Assembly: GCA_032158125.1 (NCBI GenBank)
Contig: JASKOT010000002.1
Location: 992,001 to 1,056,000 of the forward strand
Direction: 5' to 3'
Length of the DNA stretch: 64,000 nucleotides
From: Papiliotrema nemorosa
Lineage: Eukaryota > Basidiomycota > Tremellomycetes > Tremellales > Rhynchogastremaceae
Position numbers and translations under genes: made by a program. Positions 49,101 to 60,900 of this stretch are shown piece by piece. Numbering within the stretch: position 1 is the stretch's first letter; each line of letters opens with the position of its first letter. The notes beneath the pieces were generated by a model. The model saw only the letters and a program-made list of their open reading frames with translations, made no database searches and was not told where the DNA came from.

Positions 49101-50494
49101 GGGAGGGTGTCTATGAGCCAGTCCAACGCATTTTGGACCTCGTCAGAACAGTGAAGGCTCCCGCTGGGTGAGTCGTGGTATTCGATCATATTTTCACGAG
49201 CTGACATGGGAGAAAACTGGTGTCCGAGGTGGAAGCTATCGTGTCGACCAATGCGGCCTTATTGCCAGAGTCGACGGAGGCCTTGGACTCGCTCAACACC
49301 TCAGTATCGAATGCTGTCGATTTGGCCGTGCAGCTGGCTCAGCGGATCTCCGCTCATGTCTCTTCGCTCCACTCGAGCAAGGCGCTGTTGCGGTTGTCCG
49401 ACATCGAAGGGTTCCTTGACGAAGTCACGGCTGAGAGCGCTCATGCCAATGAGGCACCACCATGGGATCTGATAGGCATGTTTGTGCAAAGGCTCGGTGC
49501 AGAAATTGCGGCCATTCTGCCCAAGATCAAGGCTGCCGCCAAGTCGGGTCAGACTGTCTCGAGTCAGTCGTCTGGGGTGGTGGGGAAGGTAGCTGACATT
49601 ACAGCGGATGTACCTCCCCCTTGGCTCGCCCGTGTGGCCGAGATCAAGGCGGCTGCATCCTACAACGCGGATACCGAGCGCAAGGTTATTGCTCTCTCGG
49701 AAGAGCTCAAGGATATGTTGCGCGAAGTCAAGATACGGGTTAGCTCATAAAACCGCCCAGAATTGCAATAGCTAATCAAGCAGGATCAATCTCTGCAGGA
49801 ATCTGGCGTCAAGGTGGAGACCCTTGAGCGGCGACTCGAAGCCACCCGTAAACAGGCTGAACAAATCGTTGAATTGGAAAACGACGTTGCCAAAGCCAAG
49901 AAGCAAGAAAAGGTGTACGAAGACGCCATTGAGCAGATGCAAAAAGATCTCGATATTCTCGAGGCGGAGAATGTCAAGCTGGGCAAGGGAGATCGACAAG
50001 CTTCTTCAACTGGAATAGACTTGCCGACTCAATCGGCAATCGTTGACTCTGGTTCGACTTCGGAGCAGGTTGAAAATCTGCGCATGGCCATTCGGTACTT
50101 GCGTAGAGAGAACGCGTTGTTGAAGGGTAAAGATCTATTCAAGAGTGTCCAGCTCTTGCCTAGCATCCCATACTCGCCTCCCGTGGAGGATGTACCGGAG
50201 CTGGATCCCTCTAGTCCCGCCTCGCCGTCTTCCTCGTCGAATGATGGAGATTCTTTCGGTCCCATCACGCCGAGCAAACACACGTTGGAGATGGAATCGA
50301 GGATGTTGTGGCAGGAAGTGACGGAATGGACCGTCGCGCCGAAGATTGTGGATATCTCAAAGGTCAGCTCGACTGGCTGGACAAGGAAAAAGGGAGGCCC
50401 AGACGATCAAGTAAGAGCTTGGAAGTCGCAGGAGAAGGAATTGGGGAAGAGGGTGGAGAGATTGAAAGAGAGGACGAGGTTGTTGAAACAGTGA
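46131..50494 (+). CDS. NIP100: dynactin subunit 1 (p150Glued homologue)
   Basis: N-terminal CAP-Gly domain: [24 protein letters not shown], then [19 protein letters not shown] and [17 protein letters not shown], the diagnostic GKNDGxVQG motif. A basic Ser/Pro-rich linker follows (46459-47000), then a long coiled coil, and the conserved dynactin domain with [20 protein letters not shown] and [38 protein letters not shown]. The C-terminal coil ends RTRLLKQ at 50494. Exons: 46131-46249, 46294-46411, then 46459 on; about twelve more. p150 links dynein to microtubules and dynactin. Full length for the family (about 1250 residues). Confidence 0.95.
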
Positions 50495-50748
50495 AACTCA
50501 GTAACGGAATCTGACGATCGTGACATCTTGTATATTTCCTTCACGCCAATTTGTGATGCACTTGATGATTGATGAGAGGAATGAGGGTGAGGTGGGATAC
50601 ATAATGCATGTGACATGCTGACAACATTGGTCGTCTTGATTATAAACGTCTCGACGAGTGTGGTGTGACACTTCCGGGAAGTGCTATTTCTACTGCTAAT
50701 TCTGGTTCGTTGCGACCATCTCGACCGACAGGAAAATTCAGGCGTGGA

Positions 50749-51658
50749 TCACGATCGAGCGTACTGAATGTCAGCTCATCTGGGGCTTTGAGTATCAGCT
50801 GACCTTGGATGTGTACTCTGCAGCCTTCTTGTCGAAAGTCGGTCGGTCTGAGCGATATTGATCCGCCTAAGAGTGAGCTCAGAAGCTCAACTCGGACGAC
50901 TCAGCTCACAATAGAGGCAACTAGAGGGTCATCAGGGTTCGGTTTCTCCAATAAGTCATATATCGACAAGAAGACTGTAAATGAGTACAATGTCTGGTTC
51001 ACAAGGATGAAGTCGTACCAGACTCCATCTTGGTTGGAGGTTTCCACTGATCCGCTTTGAGTATACCTAGACACAAGCTGAATGTGAGCTTGATGGACGT
51101 TGCCGTGGTCCTGGAAGCTCACTTTCCATCGCTGTCGATATTGGGGTGATAGATCTTGGTGGTGAATTTGATCTATATGGTCAGTCTCCTCCGAAACATC
51201 ACATGATCGATTACTCGCGGTGGGTGGTTTGAAAGGGTAATCGAGGGAGAAATCAGTGACCAGGTTGAACTTTCCCCCGGCGTACGGTGTATTGGCCTGA
51301 AGTCTCAGCTGGGATTGATCGACAATGGGTGGAATGAGGGGTGAGCTTACTGGACCATGCATTGTTACTGTCCAATGTTGCAAGTTCCCCTCGGCGGGTA
51401 TCACCTCGATGTTCTCCATAGGTTGGTTCATCATCTCCCGGAGCTCCTGCCATTGTCAGCTTGACAGTCCTCATATATACATGCAGATGCAGTGAAGACG
51501 ATCACAAGTCTGCCTGATATGGTAGGTATCCCAAACTACGAGGCGAATGACCACAAAAGACTAGAAGGGCAAGTACAGTCCGAGAGATTCCCGGTCTCGT
51601 CTTCTCTCTGTACATGGCACTTACCTTTTGGATACGTCTGGCGGAGACATTGGACATA
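50749..51658 (-). CDS. UBC14: ubiquitin-conjugating enzyme E2 (Ubc14-like)
   Basis: Six short exons give about 150 residues. The first exon is only MSNVSARRIQK (ATG at 51658), then ELREMMNQPMENIEVIP, NLQHWTVTMHGP, NTPYAGGKFNLVTDFSLDYP then FKPPT, TTKIYHPNIDSDGN with the HPN motif, LCLGILKADQWKPPTKMES with the active-site Cys, and NPDDPLVASIADQYRSDRPT followed by FDKKAAEYTSKYARS. The C-terminal half is very close in pattern to fission yeast Ubc14. Catalytic core E2; partners unknown. Divergent to RPS17. Confidence 0.9.
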
Positions 51659-52095
51659 TTTGATCGATCCCTTCTGCCGATTTATACGAGGAAAGTACAG
51701 CGACCACCTGTGAGGTGTGTTTGTAGCAGAATGACAGAACAGAGTAGCAAGGTTGAGTGGATCCCGACCCTGCTCAGAAGCCGACTCACCTGAAACACGT
51801 CACATCCCATTCTCGAGGCCCCACAACAACCGACCAGCGGGATCAAAGGGGCGGGTGGATTTGCCACTCATATCGCGATGATATCGGCGATAAGATGAAG
51901 CTGCTTTTGCCACTGAGTCCCTGATCTCCTTTGCTGTATCGGCGTTATGGAACAACCCTTCAAGTCCCTCTGCCTTGTTGAATTTGATTCCGCTCCCTCC
52001 TCCAACCGCCCTCGACGTCGCTGCTGCCTGGACCGTTCGCGAATCCGTGAAAGAGGTTGAATCTCATACTACTAACGTCGTAGGGAACATTCATC
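51659..52095. promoter_or_regulatory. divergent E2/RPS17 promoter
   Basis: 437 bp between the start codons, no exon found; no motif stood out by eye. Confidence 0.4.
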
Positions 52096-53074
52096 ATGGT
52101 GAGTAGCGGATGCTCGAGAAAAGCACAGTACAGTAGCTAATCACGCGCTTCTCCCATCGACAACCACCACGCTATCCCTCTCTTACCCGCCTTCAACATT
52201 CGCTCTACGTTACTTCCTGTCGATGATTTCCTTTCGATATTATAGGGTCGAGTTAGAACAAAAACTGTCAAGCGAGCTTCGCGAGTGCTCATTGAGAAGT
52301 ACTACCCCCGACTCACTCTCGACTTCCAGTGAGTATGATTTTACATCAAGAAGGATGTGCAGTGGATGGGTTTTGCGAGCTGGGGCAGGTGGAAGGGAAT
52401 GAGGGGAGGATGAGGAATACATGCTGGGTTGCGGGCTGTCGTCTCGTCTTCGTCGCTAGGATTGCTGCTGGACGATACAAGACGCAAGGAGGAGAACAGA
52501 GAGGGACGAGGAGGTTGTCTAGAGGAATCTTGTCATGGGGAAATTATCGACGGATTTTGTGCTGACTATCCCAGCACCAACAAGCGACTCCTCGATGAGG
52601 TCGCATCGGTCCCATCCAAGCGATTGAGGAACAAGATCTCTGGATGTACGTGGATTTAGACCGACGCTACAGGCTTTCGCTGACGTATAGTCACCACCCA
52701 CTTGATGAAGCGAATCCAAAAGGGTCCTGTTCGAGGTATCTCTTTCCGACTCCAAGAGGAGGAGCGAGAGCGAAAGGACCAGTCAGTACACTTCTCCACC
52801 CTCGCTATACCTCCTGCTCGACTAGTCTTCTCGTATACCACAACCGCCTCCGCATCATCTCGAGCCTATGACACTTATACTGACAACCAGATACGTTCCC
52901 GAGGTCTCTGCCCTTGCCGCCAACCCCGACACCCCAGTCCAGGTCGACGAGCAAACCAAGGACCTCCTCAAGTCGCTCGGTATGGACTCTCTCCCCGTCG
53001 AAGTCACTACCGTCACCTCGTTTGTCCCCCGAGAGAAGAAGGGACGATACGTTCCAGGTGCTGGACGAGCTTAA
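52096..53074 (+). CDS. RPS17: 40S ribosomal protein eS17
   Basis: The ATG (52096-52098) is alone in exon 1 and is followed directly by an intron (52099-52245), common in fungal ribosomal protein genes. Further exons encode [67 protein letters not shown] and [20 protein letters not shown], ending [11 protein letters not shown] with TAA at 53072-53074. Intron 2 is the longest here (about 245 nt). All family blocks are present and the length is normal (about 145 residues). Confidence 0.96.
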
Positions 53075-53515
53075 ACACTCGTGGTTGGGGCTTTATGGAG
53101 TGGATTCCTTCTGTATTGATGAGAGATGGATACACATGACCGAACTGTCTCAATCGCCAGCGGACTTACGTGCGCATTTAGCCAGAGCGAGGAAAAGATT
53201 CGTTTCTGGGCAGACTGCATCGCAAGTAGATCGTTGCACCCGGCAAATTCGCCAAAGGGAACCGAACGTGACGTCCGCGCGCGATCAATAAGGCGGAGAC
53301 GCTGGGTCGCTGTGTCAAAGTCTGGAGTGAGGCGTCGCTCATTCCGATCACTAGAATTGGGTACCGAATGCGGCCTTCTCAGAGAACTTTGGCCAGTGCA
53401 TCTTTCATCTGTCATCGCTTTGCATGATCGTGACACTCGTGACACTCGTTATCGTAAAAAAATACCTTCCGAGCGGACCCATGACCCGACTGGATCAAAT
53501 CGATACGGGCATCCC
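53075..53515. other. convergent intergenic region RPS17 / small basic protein
   Basis: 441 bp. Long antisense frames exist but have no family signal and overlap the 3' end of the next gene; nothing else found. Confidence 0.45.
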
Positions 53516-53953
53516 CTACTCCCAAGCCTTCTTCGCCCTGGTTCTTTTGTCCTGCCAGATCAGCTGTCGACGGAAATGGAATGCATTGACGAGCTCACCT
53601 TGCGCTCTTCCCTCCCCTTGACCTTCTCCTCCAACTTTGAGCTCCTCTCCAAAGCCTTCTCTTTGCCCTCCTCCAATCTCTTCCTCTGTTTCTTGCCTAC
53701 CGTCTTCCCGCCTTTCTTCTTCTTGCTATCACTCACACCTCCACCGGGAGTTATCATCGTCGCTGGAAGCCTCTTGTTCTTTGCCAACTTGGCCGGTAGA
53801 GCAGTGGAGGAGGACGAAGATGGGATGGCATTTTGAGCTTGACCTGCGTTCCTTGCTTGGATATTTTGAAGTTGAGCCGAGACTGATGAGTTTGGTTGAG
53901 CTAGGTGTTATTGCTTGCATCTTACGCTGGGACAGTGTCTGCCTACCTGGCAT
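53516..53953 (-). CDS. small basic Lys-rich protein, possible ribosome-biogenesis factor
   Basis: Start ATG at 53953 (MP, then a GTAGGC intron) joins to VSAQLQNIQARNAGQAQNAI, then AKLAKNKRLPATMITPGGGV, KKKKGGKTVGKKQRKRLEEG and KALERSSKLEEKVKGREERK, and a last exon DKRTRAKKAWE with TAG complement at 53516. About 130 residues, strongly basic with a short coiled coil. The layout resembles Alb1-type nucleolar or 60S assembly proteins, but I cannot prove it. Adjacent to RPS17 but convergent. Confidence 0.6.
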
Positions 53954-55011
53954 TTCGACTGAATACTAAGGCTTTGTATACCGTCTAAATAGGTGGACCT
54001 GATGAGTAGTAGAGTGAGATGATAATTTTGATTCCATTGTTCAAGAGTGGCACTACCGTCATTGGAATCGGGTCCTCATCTGGTGAGTAGCCCCTCAATC
54101 GCCGGTACAGGTGCATTGCTGCAGACATCAATCCGGCCGAGTGGGCATGGACCAGTACATCCAAGCGAGCCAAAGAATGACCTCTTGAAGGTCTTAGTGT
54201 CTTGTTGACCTCTTTAGTGCCTTTGCCCCGATGCGGAGACTCCTTGACAAAGTTCCGGTCCATTCTAAGGCCGAGTGTCGGAGGCAAGGGAGCACGAGAT
54301 AACCGTCGCCACCCATTGACAAAACGGGATTTCTCTTTCCACCACACGCCCCGCACTCGACACTTCCTCAATCCTCATACACACATCCATCTCCCGTGGA
54401 TCTTTCATCGTCTACGGCTGCTCAGAACTTCTTACACAGTCGACACTCCGAAAGAAATCGAGAAGGCGCGTGGAAACGTCAGATTGAAAGACCGTATCTG
54501 GACAACCTATTTTCGCGGACCTCCGCATTACCATAATCCACATATTCATCTCACCTCATCGAATCCATCATCTACTTCCCACGCGGATCGATATTCCGCG
54601 CGAGCGATCAGTCGACAGCTCTTCCTGATACACTTCAGGGACCCAACCTCTGCAGCGAAAGGATCCGGTCGAGCAGTGTTGAAATAATCATCCTTTCAAA
54701 GAGGTAAAGGACCGGCCTTTCCAACTTCCGACTCCACGCGGCGGTCTAGACGCATTGATCGACAATATCCCCAGCAGAGCACCACGTTTCAACGGGTGAT
54801 TAGGACCCATCTGCCTGCCTTTACTCCATTGCGCGGAGACTTCGACGGATCTGGGGTAAAACATCGTGTCATCTACCCGCTGCACGGCTTTCATCTTTGT
54901 CTTGGTTATCCACTACGTGATAGAGACCATATCGCCTGAGTATCTACAATACAATCCAACCTATCATTACCCGATTTAGTCGACACCCCAATCACCACGC
55001 ACTCTTCCACA
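53954..55011. other. intergenic region with unresolved open frames
   Basis: 1058 bp. A plus-strand frame at 54202-54687 and a minus-strand frame at 53985-54371 overlap; neither has an ATG in a good place or a known motif. The right part is the promoter of the 55.0 kb gene. Confidence 0.4.
54202..54687 (+). CDS. possible coding exon, weak support
   Basis: About 160 codons without stop; the second half (RTSYTVDTPKEIEKARGNVR ... FRGPPHYHNPHIH) looks protein-like, and a CTGCTCAG acceptor at about 54424 could begin a real exon. No ATG starts the frame and no family is recognised. Confidence 0.25.
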   Translation: MLTSLVPLPRCGDSLTKFRSILRPSVGGKGARDNRRHPLTKRDFSFHHTPRTRHFLNPHTHIHLPWIFHRLRLLRTSYTVDTPKEIEKARGNVRLKDRIWTTYFRGPPHYHNPHIHLTSSNPSSTSHADRYSARAISRQLFLIHFRDPTSAAKGSGRAVLK

Positions 55012-55566
55012 ATGGCGTCCATGGATGATCTGATCGCTACAATCTCTGGTGGATTACACGCCGGTCAACAAGGCAACGACCTCAAAGATCTACATGTAAA
55101 TCCGCTCCGTTTTTTTTCGCTGTCCATCTAAACTGACCTGCAGGCCAAACTTGCCCAAACTCTGAATCCCACAAAAGCACCCTTTAGACCTATCCCACCA
55201 CCGAATCAACCCCTCTCTCCATCTGGTAGCACCGGCCCTCTTCCACCCCCTGCACCCGCCTCATCATGGAACGAATCGTTCCCTTCTTCCGCGACTAACA
55301 ATGCGCAAAATGCCTGGGGCGGAATGGGAAATTCTCCAAGACAAACAGCAGCCATGTTTACCGGAAAGAGAGAAACGGGGTTCTCGATCCCACCTCCAAA
55401 GTCGTCGGGCGGGATGGGATCATCGCAGGAACCAATACCTTATCACGCCAATGTTCTGCCGGTCAAGGCCAGTCCGAAGGATACGGGCGGTTTTGGAGAT
55501 GACGCTTTCAAACCTCTATGGGATGGAGGATCAAAGAAACAGAAGGGATTTCAAGTCTCAAAGTAG
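55012..55566 (+). CDS. small Pro/Gly/Ser-rich protein of unknown function
   Basis: ATG at 55012, intron after DLKDLH (donor GTAAAT, acceptor CTGCAG about 55143), then one long exon to the TAG at 55564-55566. About 167 residues: ASMDDLIATISGGLHAGQQG, a helix AKLAQTLNPTK, then a Pro-rich region PPPNQPLSPSGSTGPLPPPA and a basic end SKKQKGFQVSK. No family recognised; looks like a low-complexity accessory factor. Confidence 0.65.
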
Positions 55567-56066
55567 TTTCCATCTAAGTTGATCTGTCGGCCACGCCAAG
55601 ACGGTGCCAGCTTGTCGATTGCGAAGCTGGACACCTTATCACTCCCAATATACCAACAGGATTCGGCTGTATCGATTTCTCGAGCTATCCACCATCTTAT
55701 CACCGCTGTCACTCATCTCTACTACCACAATCCTCACCTCATCTCTATCGTCGTCCAGGATACAGGAACTCTTCTCGAGATCATCACGAACTATTCATTC
55801 CCTGTCGGACTTTCCGCCGTTGCGATGACCACTCTCTCGTCCTTCGCCGCTATATACTGCATGCTCTCAGTGTAATTGCTTATTTGTGTTAGATTTTCCT
55901 ATAGATGACGAGTGACGTGCAAGTTGTACCATGATGCGAAATTCAGACGAGACTTTGACCCATTCGACATTGATTCGTGCATGTTTTTTTTGTTTCATGA
56001 TGTATTTGGCCTATACTGCACTCTGACGCACTCCCGCCAATTTGTCGGCCGCCTGAAATATCAGCT
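55567..56066. other. intergenic, 3' flank of the small gene and GOT1 terminator
   Basis: 500 bp, AT-richer; an open frame at 55579-55875 has no start context or motif. Confidence 0.5.
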
Positions 56067-56941
56067 CTACACTCTGATGATAGCTTGGAATATGCCTACC
56101 CCACGAATATAAGGCAATGAAAGGAAAGTGCCAATGATAGGGGTCTGTCGAAGAGCTTGCAGGATGACGGGGAAGAATGACCTGGCAGGCATCAGCACTT
56201 AGATTCGACATTGCGTTGGGGTAAGATCGAAACGTACCCGAACAATCCGACGAATCCGACGAATTCTACAAGAATACCAGTGATGGGCCATTTGAGGAAG
56301 ACCATCAGGCTAGAGATAATCAGTAAACAACTCGAACAAGCTCAAGCCTGGCGATCGAGCATGAGGATCTTCCACCAACCAAGGTGGTAAGGTAGAGACG
56401 AGGGAGGTGCGAGGATGCGAGCGTCGAGCAAACAGGGACTACTCACATTCCGCCGAAGAAACACAAGGTTCCTCTCCATTTCTCTCGTCGGGAAAAGAAG
56501 TAGAAAGTTTTCGTGGGACCAATAATCAATGGTAATCCTGACAAGAAGAGGATCTACATGTCAGTTCTTCCCAAAAGGCTTGATGGAAAAAGACGTGGGG
56601 TGGAGCGGGAGTTGCTTACGTTGCCCAAGGCGAGAAGAGGACCATCGAAAAGAAGGATTATACCTGGCATCAGCTCCCCTCCATCTTCACCGAATGTTCC
56701 CGTGCCGGTACACAGCCGAGTGAGTGAGCACAGAGTGAAAGGTGTGCGATGAATGAGTCCGTTTGGTCTACTCACCGAGGAACTGGAAGAAGATTCCAAA
56801 GGCGACGAGCGCAATTCCAATCTCTGCATGTCAGCGAATTTCACAACAGTACTGATGGGGACGAGCTGATGTTTGCGCTAGGAAGGTAGTCAGACAGGAT
56901 GAGCAGGAACAACACGTACTCTGGGTATCGCTCAACCACAT
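56067..56941 (-). CDS. GOT1: GOT1 Golgi transport protein
   Basis: Six tiny exons: MWLSDTQK (ATG at 56941), IGIALVAFGIFFQFL, GIILLFDGPLLALGN, ILFLSGLPLIIGPTKTFYFF with SRREKWRGTLCFFGGM, LMVFLKWPITGILVEFVGFV, and SFFPVILQALRQTPIIGTFL then SLPYIRGVGIFQAIIRV. These are hallmark Got1 segments with four transmembrane helices. Got1 works with COPII/Sed5 traffic between ER and Golgi. Ends with TAG at 56067. Confidence 0.95.
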
Positions 56942-57055
56942 TTCTGAGTAGGTATAAGAAGATGAGGAAACGGGCCAAGAATGGACACGATATCAGGAGT
57001 TGCAGCGACTTCACGCGACGTGGCCGAGGCTGGACAGGGATGTTGACCAACCGTG

Positions 57056-57063
57056 TATATAAA
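57056..57063 (+). promoter_or_regulatory. TATA box upstream of tRNA-Arg
   Basis: TATATAAA, 24 bp before the tRNA 5' end. TATA elements near -30 are needed by many fission yeast and plant tRNA genes. Confidence 0.5.
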
Positions 57064-57086
57064 TGTGCGGTGCATGAGGTAAACAT

Positions 57087-57195
57087 GCGCTCTTGGCCCA
57101 GTGGTAAGGCGACAGACTTCGACGTTTGTTGATTGTATCACGCACTCAGTGCTGAGCAGATCTGTAGATCGGGGGTTCGATCCCCTCAGAGCGTT
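57087..57195 (+). tRNA. tRNA-Arg (anticodon TCG) with 37-nt intron
   Basis: Cloverleaf read by eye: acceptor 57087-57093 pairs with 57188-57194 (one G-U); A box TGGCCCAGTGG is perfect; anticodon stem ACAGA/TCTGT; anticodon loop C-T-TCG-A with TCG at 57119-57121; intron 57123-57159 placed one base after the anticodon; T arm GGGGG-TTCGATC-CCCTC; B box GGTTCGATCCC. The discriminator base is T, unusual for Arg. Anticodon TCG reads CGN arginine codons, mainly CGA. Confidence 0.85.
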
Positions 57196-57239
57196 GTGAT
57201 TTCGTGTGATTCTCCAATCCACGATTTCCTTTTGTCACC

Positions 57240-57245
57240 TTTTTT
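57240..57245 (+). terminator. Pol III terminator, T-run after tRNA
   Basis: A run of six T at 57240-57245, about 45 bp after the tRNA 3' end; a shorter TTTT lies earlier at about 57233. Confidence 0.6.
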
Positions 57246-57963
57246 CGACCACCTTCATCGCCTCGCGCCTGGACGGCGTTGTAGGGCTGCTATGATGGGA
57301 CAGGTGATTAACTAGTTAATGGGTGAGTCAGCCCTGAAAATTTGGCTCGGCTTCGTGAGGGATGGTAGCTACATGCCCGCTCGACCAGGGCTAGTGGCAA
57401 CAAGGCAGTTCATGTTTGCACATCTTGCAGGTCGCCCAGCTATGTCCGATGGTAGCACTCTGCTGTCACTGGTCTTAACCTGTGAGACCAATCCCAGCGA
57501 CCCGTGAGCGGAATCTGACACCGGGTCCGACTTTCCGCCTGGGTGATGGTGTGTTTCAGTCAGTGATCGCAGGGGTATACGATCACATCATAATCCACTT
57601 CTACGCTTCGCGGTAACGACTCGGGGTCAGGACCGACACGCACACAAAACGCACATGCATGGAATCGGGGCGATCCACGAGGAGCCGATGAAATCACTTC
57701 ACTATATTAGATGGATTCTGCGCCGAGAGGTGATTACGCGCTCGAGGATGTGGCTTGTGAGCCGACATTTGTATTGTACGGTATAACTCCCAGCGGGGCG
57801 AGGGGCTACCGTAGATCCATGGGACTGTACATTTTTCGTAGGTCCTCCACTACACATTGAAGGAAGACAAGACCAGGGATCGACGTTGCACCAGTGGCTT
57901 TGTAGGTCATGATATGCACTACCGACATACCACACATGTCATCCATGATCATTGCATCTCAGA
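57246..57963. other. intergenic region, no gene found
   Basis: About 720 bp. It contains a 14-bp perfect palindrome ATTAACTAGTTAAT (57307-57320) but no convincing exon in either strand. Confidence 0.55.
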
Positions 57964-60900
57964 TTACTTCGTTAACTTCACTTTGGCCAACCCCGCTATG
58001 CGTCGAGTTATAGCCTCCCTAAGCTGCTCCGCTCGCTTCTGAACTTCCTCGTCATCCTTCTCCAGACCCTCTGTGCTAGCCTGCAACACCCTGTCAAACA
58101 AAGGATAAGGCGTGTATGTCGCACCTGCCTTCCTCGGTAACAACTCTGGCGGCGTCGTCTGCACTATTAGCGGCAAAGTGGAATGGATTTGCAGACTTAC
58201 CTTCCTCAACCAGTCCAATGACCACTCGACCGCTTCTGCGATCCAACCATATTTCACAGCGCGTCGAATCCACCCTTCCGGATCCCGTTCCATCTCCCAG
58301 TCGACCAACCAATTTGGCATTCGCCAGCTACTCTTCATTTCGTCGTTGATCGAGAAGAATTCCTCCGCCACGACTTGTCTGTATTTCCAATTTGTCTTCA
58401 CCGAATCATGCCTTTTCAATGCGATCTGGAGATATCGAAGAGCCAAAGCCCCGGGAGGACCTTGCAGGTGCGATGTGATGGGCGACTTGTACAGCCAAGC
58501 TGCCGAAGGTGATTCTGCCAAATGTGCAATGTCGTCATCTTTACCAAGCCGGACGCAGCGTTGCGCCACGGCCGAGAAGAGGTCACTGAGATCCACATCG
58601 GCTTTGGAGCCAGATGACTGAGCTTCGTCGAACAGACCTCGGGTGATGAAGAGGTTCACAACGTCGGACGCCTCTACGTGACCTCCTATCGGTCAGCTTG
58701 AAATCACGTATGGGTGATTCCGGCTCACCATGCTCCAGCAGAGCGGGCACTTCCTCGGCAAGCTGCAACCGGGCGAGGATAGCAGCATACTCCGCCTGAA
58801 TGTCGTTCAGTGTAATGACCTCCAAAGCAGAGCTCGACTGCGCGAACTCTTCTTCTGGTATATACGATGTCACCCGTTTTCTCTTCACACCCTGTAGATG
58901 AGCCCAGGCAAGTCTGAAGACGGAAAACTCACGCGAGAAGAAGGCGAAGAGATCGCCAGCCAAGCCTGCCGCTTGTCCAACAATGACAAAGCATTGATAG
59001 CGGCCAAAAGACTGCTTGCCCGCTTTACAGCAATGTCGAAGACCGAGAAGCCCCTACCATTTCGTGTAACCTTCAAACGCTTGGATTGCTGATACATCAC
59101 GTCCGCCGCTAAGAGTTCAGCTCACAATCTCCACGGCATGCGCTGGATGACTCACCAGATCGGAAGTCACCCCTGGTGACATGCCAAGAATAGAGTACCT
59201 GATGGTAATACGGTGCTTTGAGTGGATCCGAATGTTGCGCCTTGAATCCCAACTGCGATTCGACTTCCTTCTGGAAACCGACAAAGCCAAATTTGAGTAG
59301 TTGTCCAACCTCATTCGCCTCGCACATGGCGGATAGAAATTGACCTAAAAAGTCTAGCCTCCTGCAAGACGATCAGCGAAGCTCGCGAGATCCAGGTGTC
59401 GCGCTTACAGATTGATGTCAGGCGTGCTAGTCAATGTGACATATGCCTGATTGTAGTCTCCCAAGGAGGTCGCAGCGAGAAAAACTTTTGTCCAGATATC
59501 CCTGACTGCCGGATCGGTAGCTGAAGTAGATTGCAGAGCAAGATTTCCAAAACGAATTATAGGTTGTTCAACACCTCGATCCTCGAACAGCCGGGTCACA
59601 TGGCGATAGTATTCTCTCAGACCGGTGGCGCCGTCGGTATCGGGTATTATAAAGCCCAACGAGCCATCTGTCATCAGTCAGACGTTCCCCATCAAGTATC
59701 GGGTAGCGTACCTCTGCAGCCCGAGGCGGCTTGTTCGAAATGCCGAATGGCTTCGTCAATATCACCCATTTCAAGATATGCTCTTGCCCTGACATATAAC
59801 ATTCCTGGTGAGGGCGGGTAGAATGATGTGATCCGTCCGGCAGGAACTGGGTGACCGTCTTGCAGTATATGATACGCGAGTTGGACATCTTTCTGCAAGG
59901 GCCGCGTTTCCCAGATGCCCTGATAGAGAGACAAGGCGGACTGAAGGAATGTCGCTCTTGCGTTCCCAATTTCACCCATGACCCCTTCATGTACTTCTTG
60001 CGCCAGAGCACGAGCGAGAAGGCAGTGTATGAGCGAATAAGCCGTCTCATGCTCGTCCGCGTCGACGGTGCCCCGCAGAGCCTCAGCCCCTCCATCATCG
60101 CCATGCCGTCTCTTGAGCGACTTTCTGCCATCTCTGGTTTTCGACTCGTCCGCCCATTGCTCGGTCATAAAGTTCAGGACTCGATATCGTTGATAGATGG
60201 TGAATGCTTGTGTAAGAAGTTGTATGGCCACCTGACCTTCATCTGTATCGGGCGTAACCCATGATGCGCTGCCTAGAAGGTTGTCAGGTGCCCACACTGC
60301 CCCTGCCGCGAAAATGACTACAAGCAAGGCGTTCCTGGCGAGCTGATATCGAGCTCGTATCGTCACAGCGATATCTTCCGCCGCCAGCGCATTGCCGATG
60401 CCTGAAAAGCGTAGACCATCGTCGGTCGGGCCAAGTACAGACGAAGGAACCGATGCGAGCATGTTTAAGATCTCGTGAAGGCCCGTCAAAAGGTCGTGCG
60501 AGTCGGAGAGCGTCCTTCGGACCTTGACGAACACTTCATCATCGAGGTAGGGCACGATTTCATCAGCCCATGATCGATTCGCGGAGACCTCGACATCCTC
60601 GACTGATCCTTGCGCCACGAGGTTATTGACTGAGTCTACAAAGACCAGGAGCGCCGACGCATTCTGCTCATCGTGAGGGCTGCCTGACAAAGCACGGGCG
60701 ATATTCTCTCCTGCAGACGATATCGCAATCGCATTCGACCGAGTCGACGGAAGCTCGATCGCCGAGAGCGCAGGCAACAGAGCAGTGTTCGGCAAAGCGA
60801 CAAGACCTTTGGGATCATCCAAGTGAGCGAGAGTGTTGACGTATGCGCAGGCGTCTTGCGGAACCACGGTGGAGTATCCTTCTCTTGCCACGACCAAAAA

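Noticed and set aside
52331..52575. Long RPS17 intron as snoRNA host
   Set aside because: No convincing paired C/D or H/ACA boxes by eye.
53126..53836. 236-residue plus-strand frame
   Set aside because: Overlaps the 3' region of RPS17 and the antisense of the small basic gene; low complexity, no family.
55579..55875. 98-residue frame after the 55 kb gene
   Set aside because: Starts in the 3' flank with no promoter or motif; likely UTR.
59851..60264. 137-residue plus-strand frame antisense to NUP120
   Set aside because: Shadow of the well-supported nucleoporin exon; no motif.
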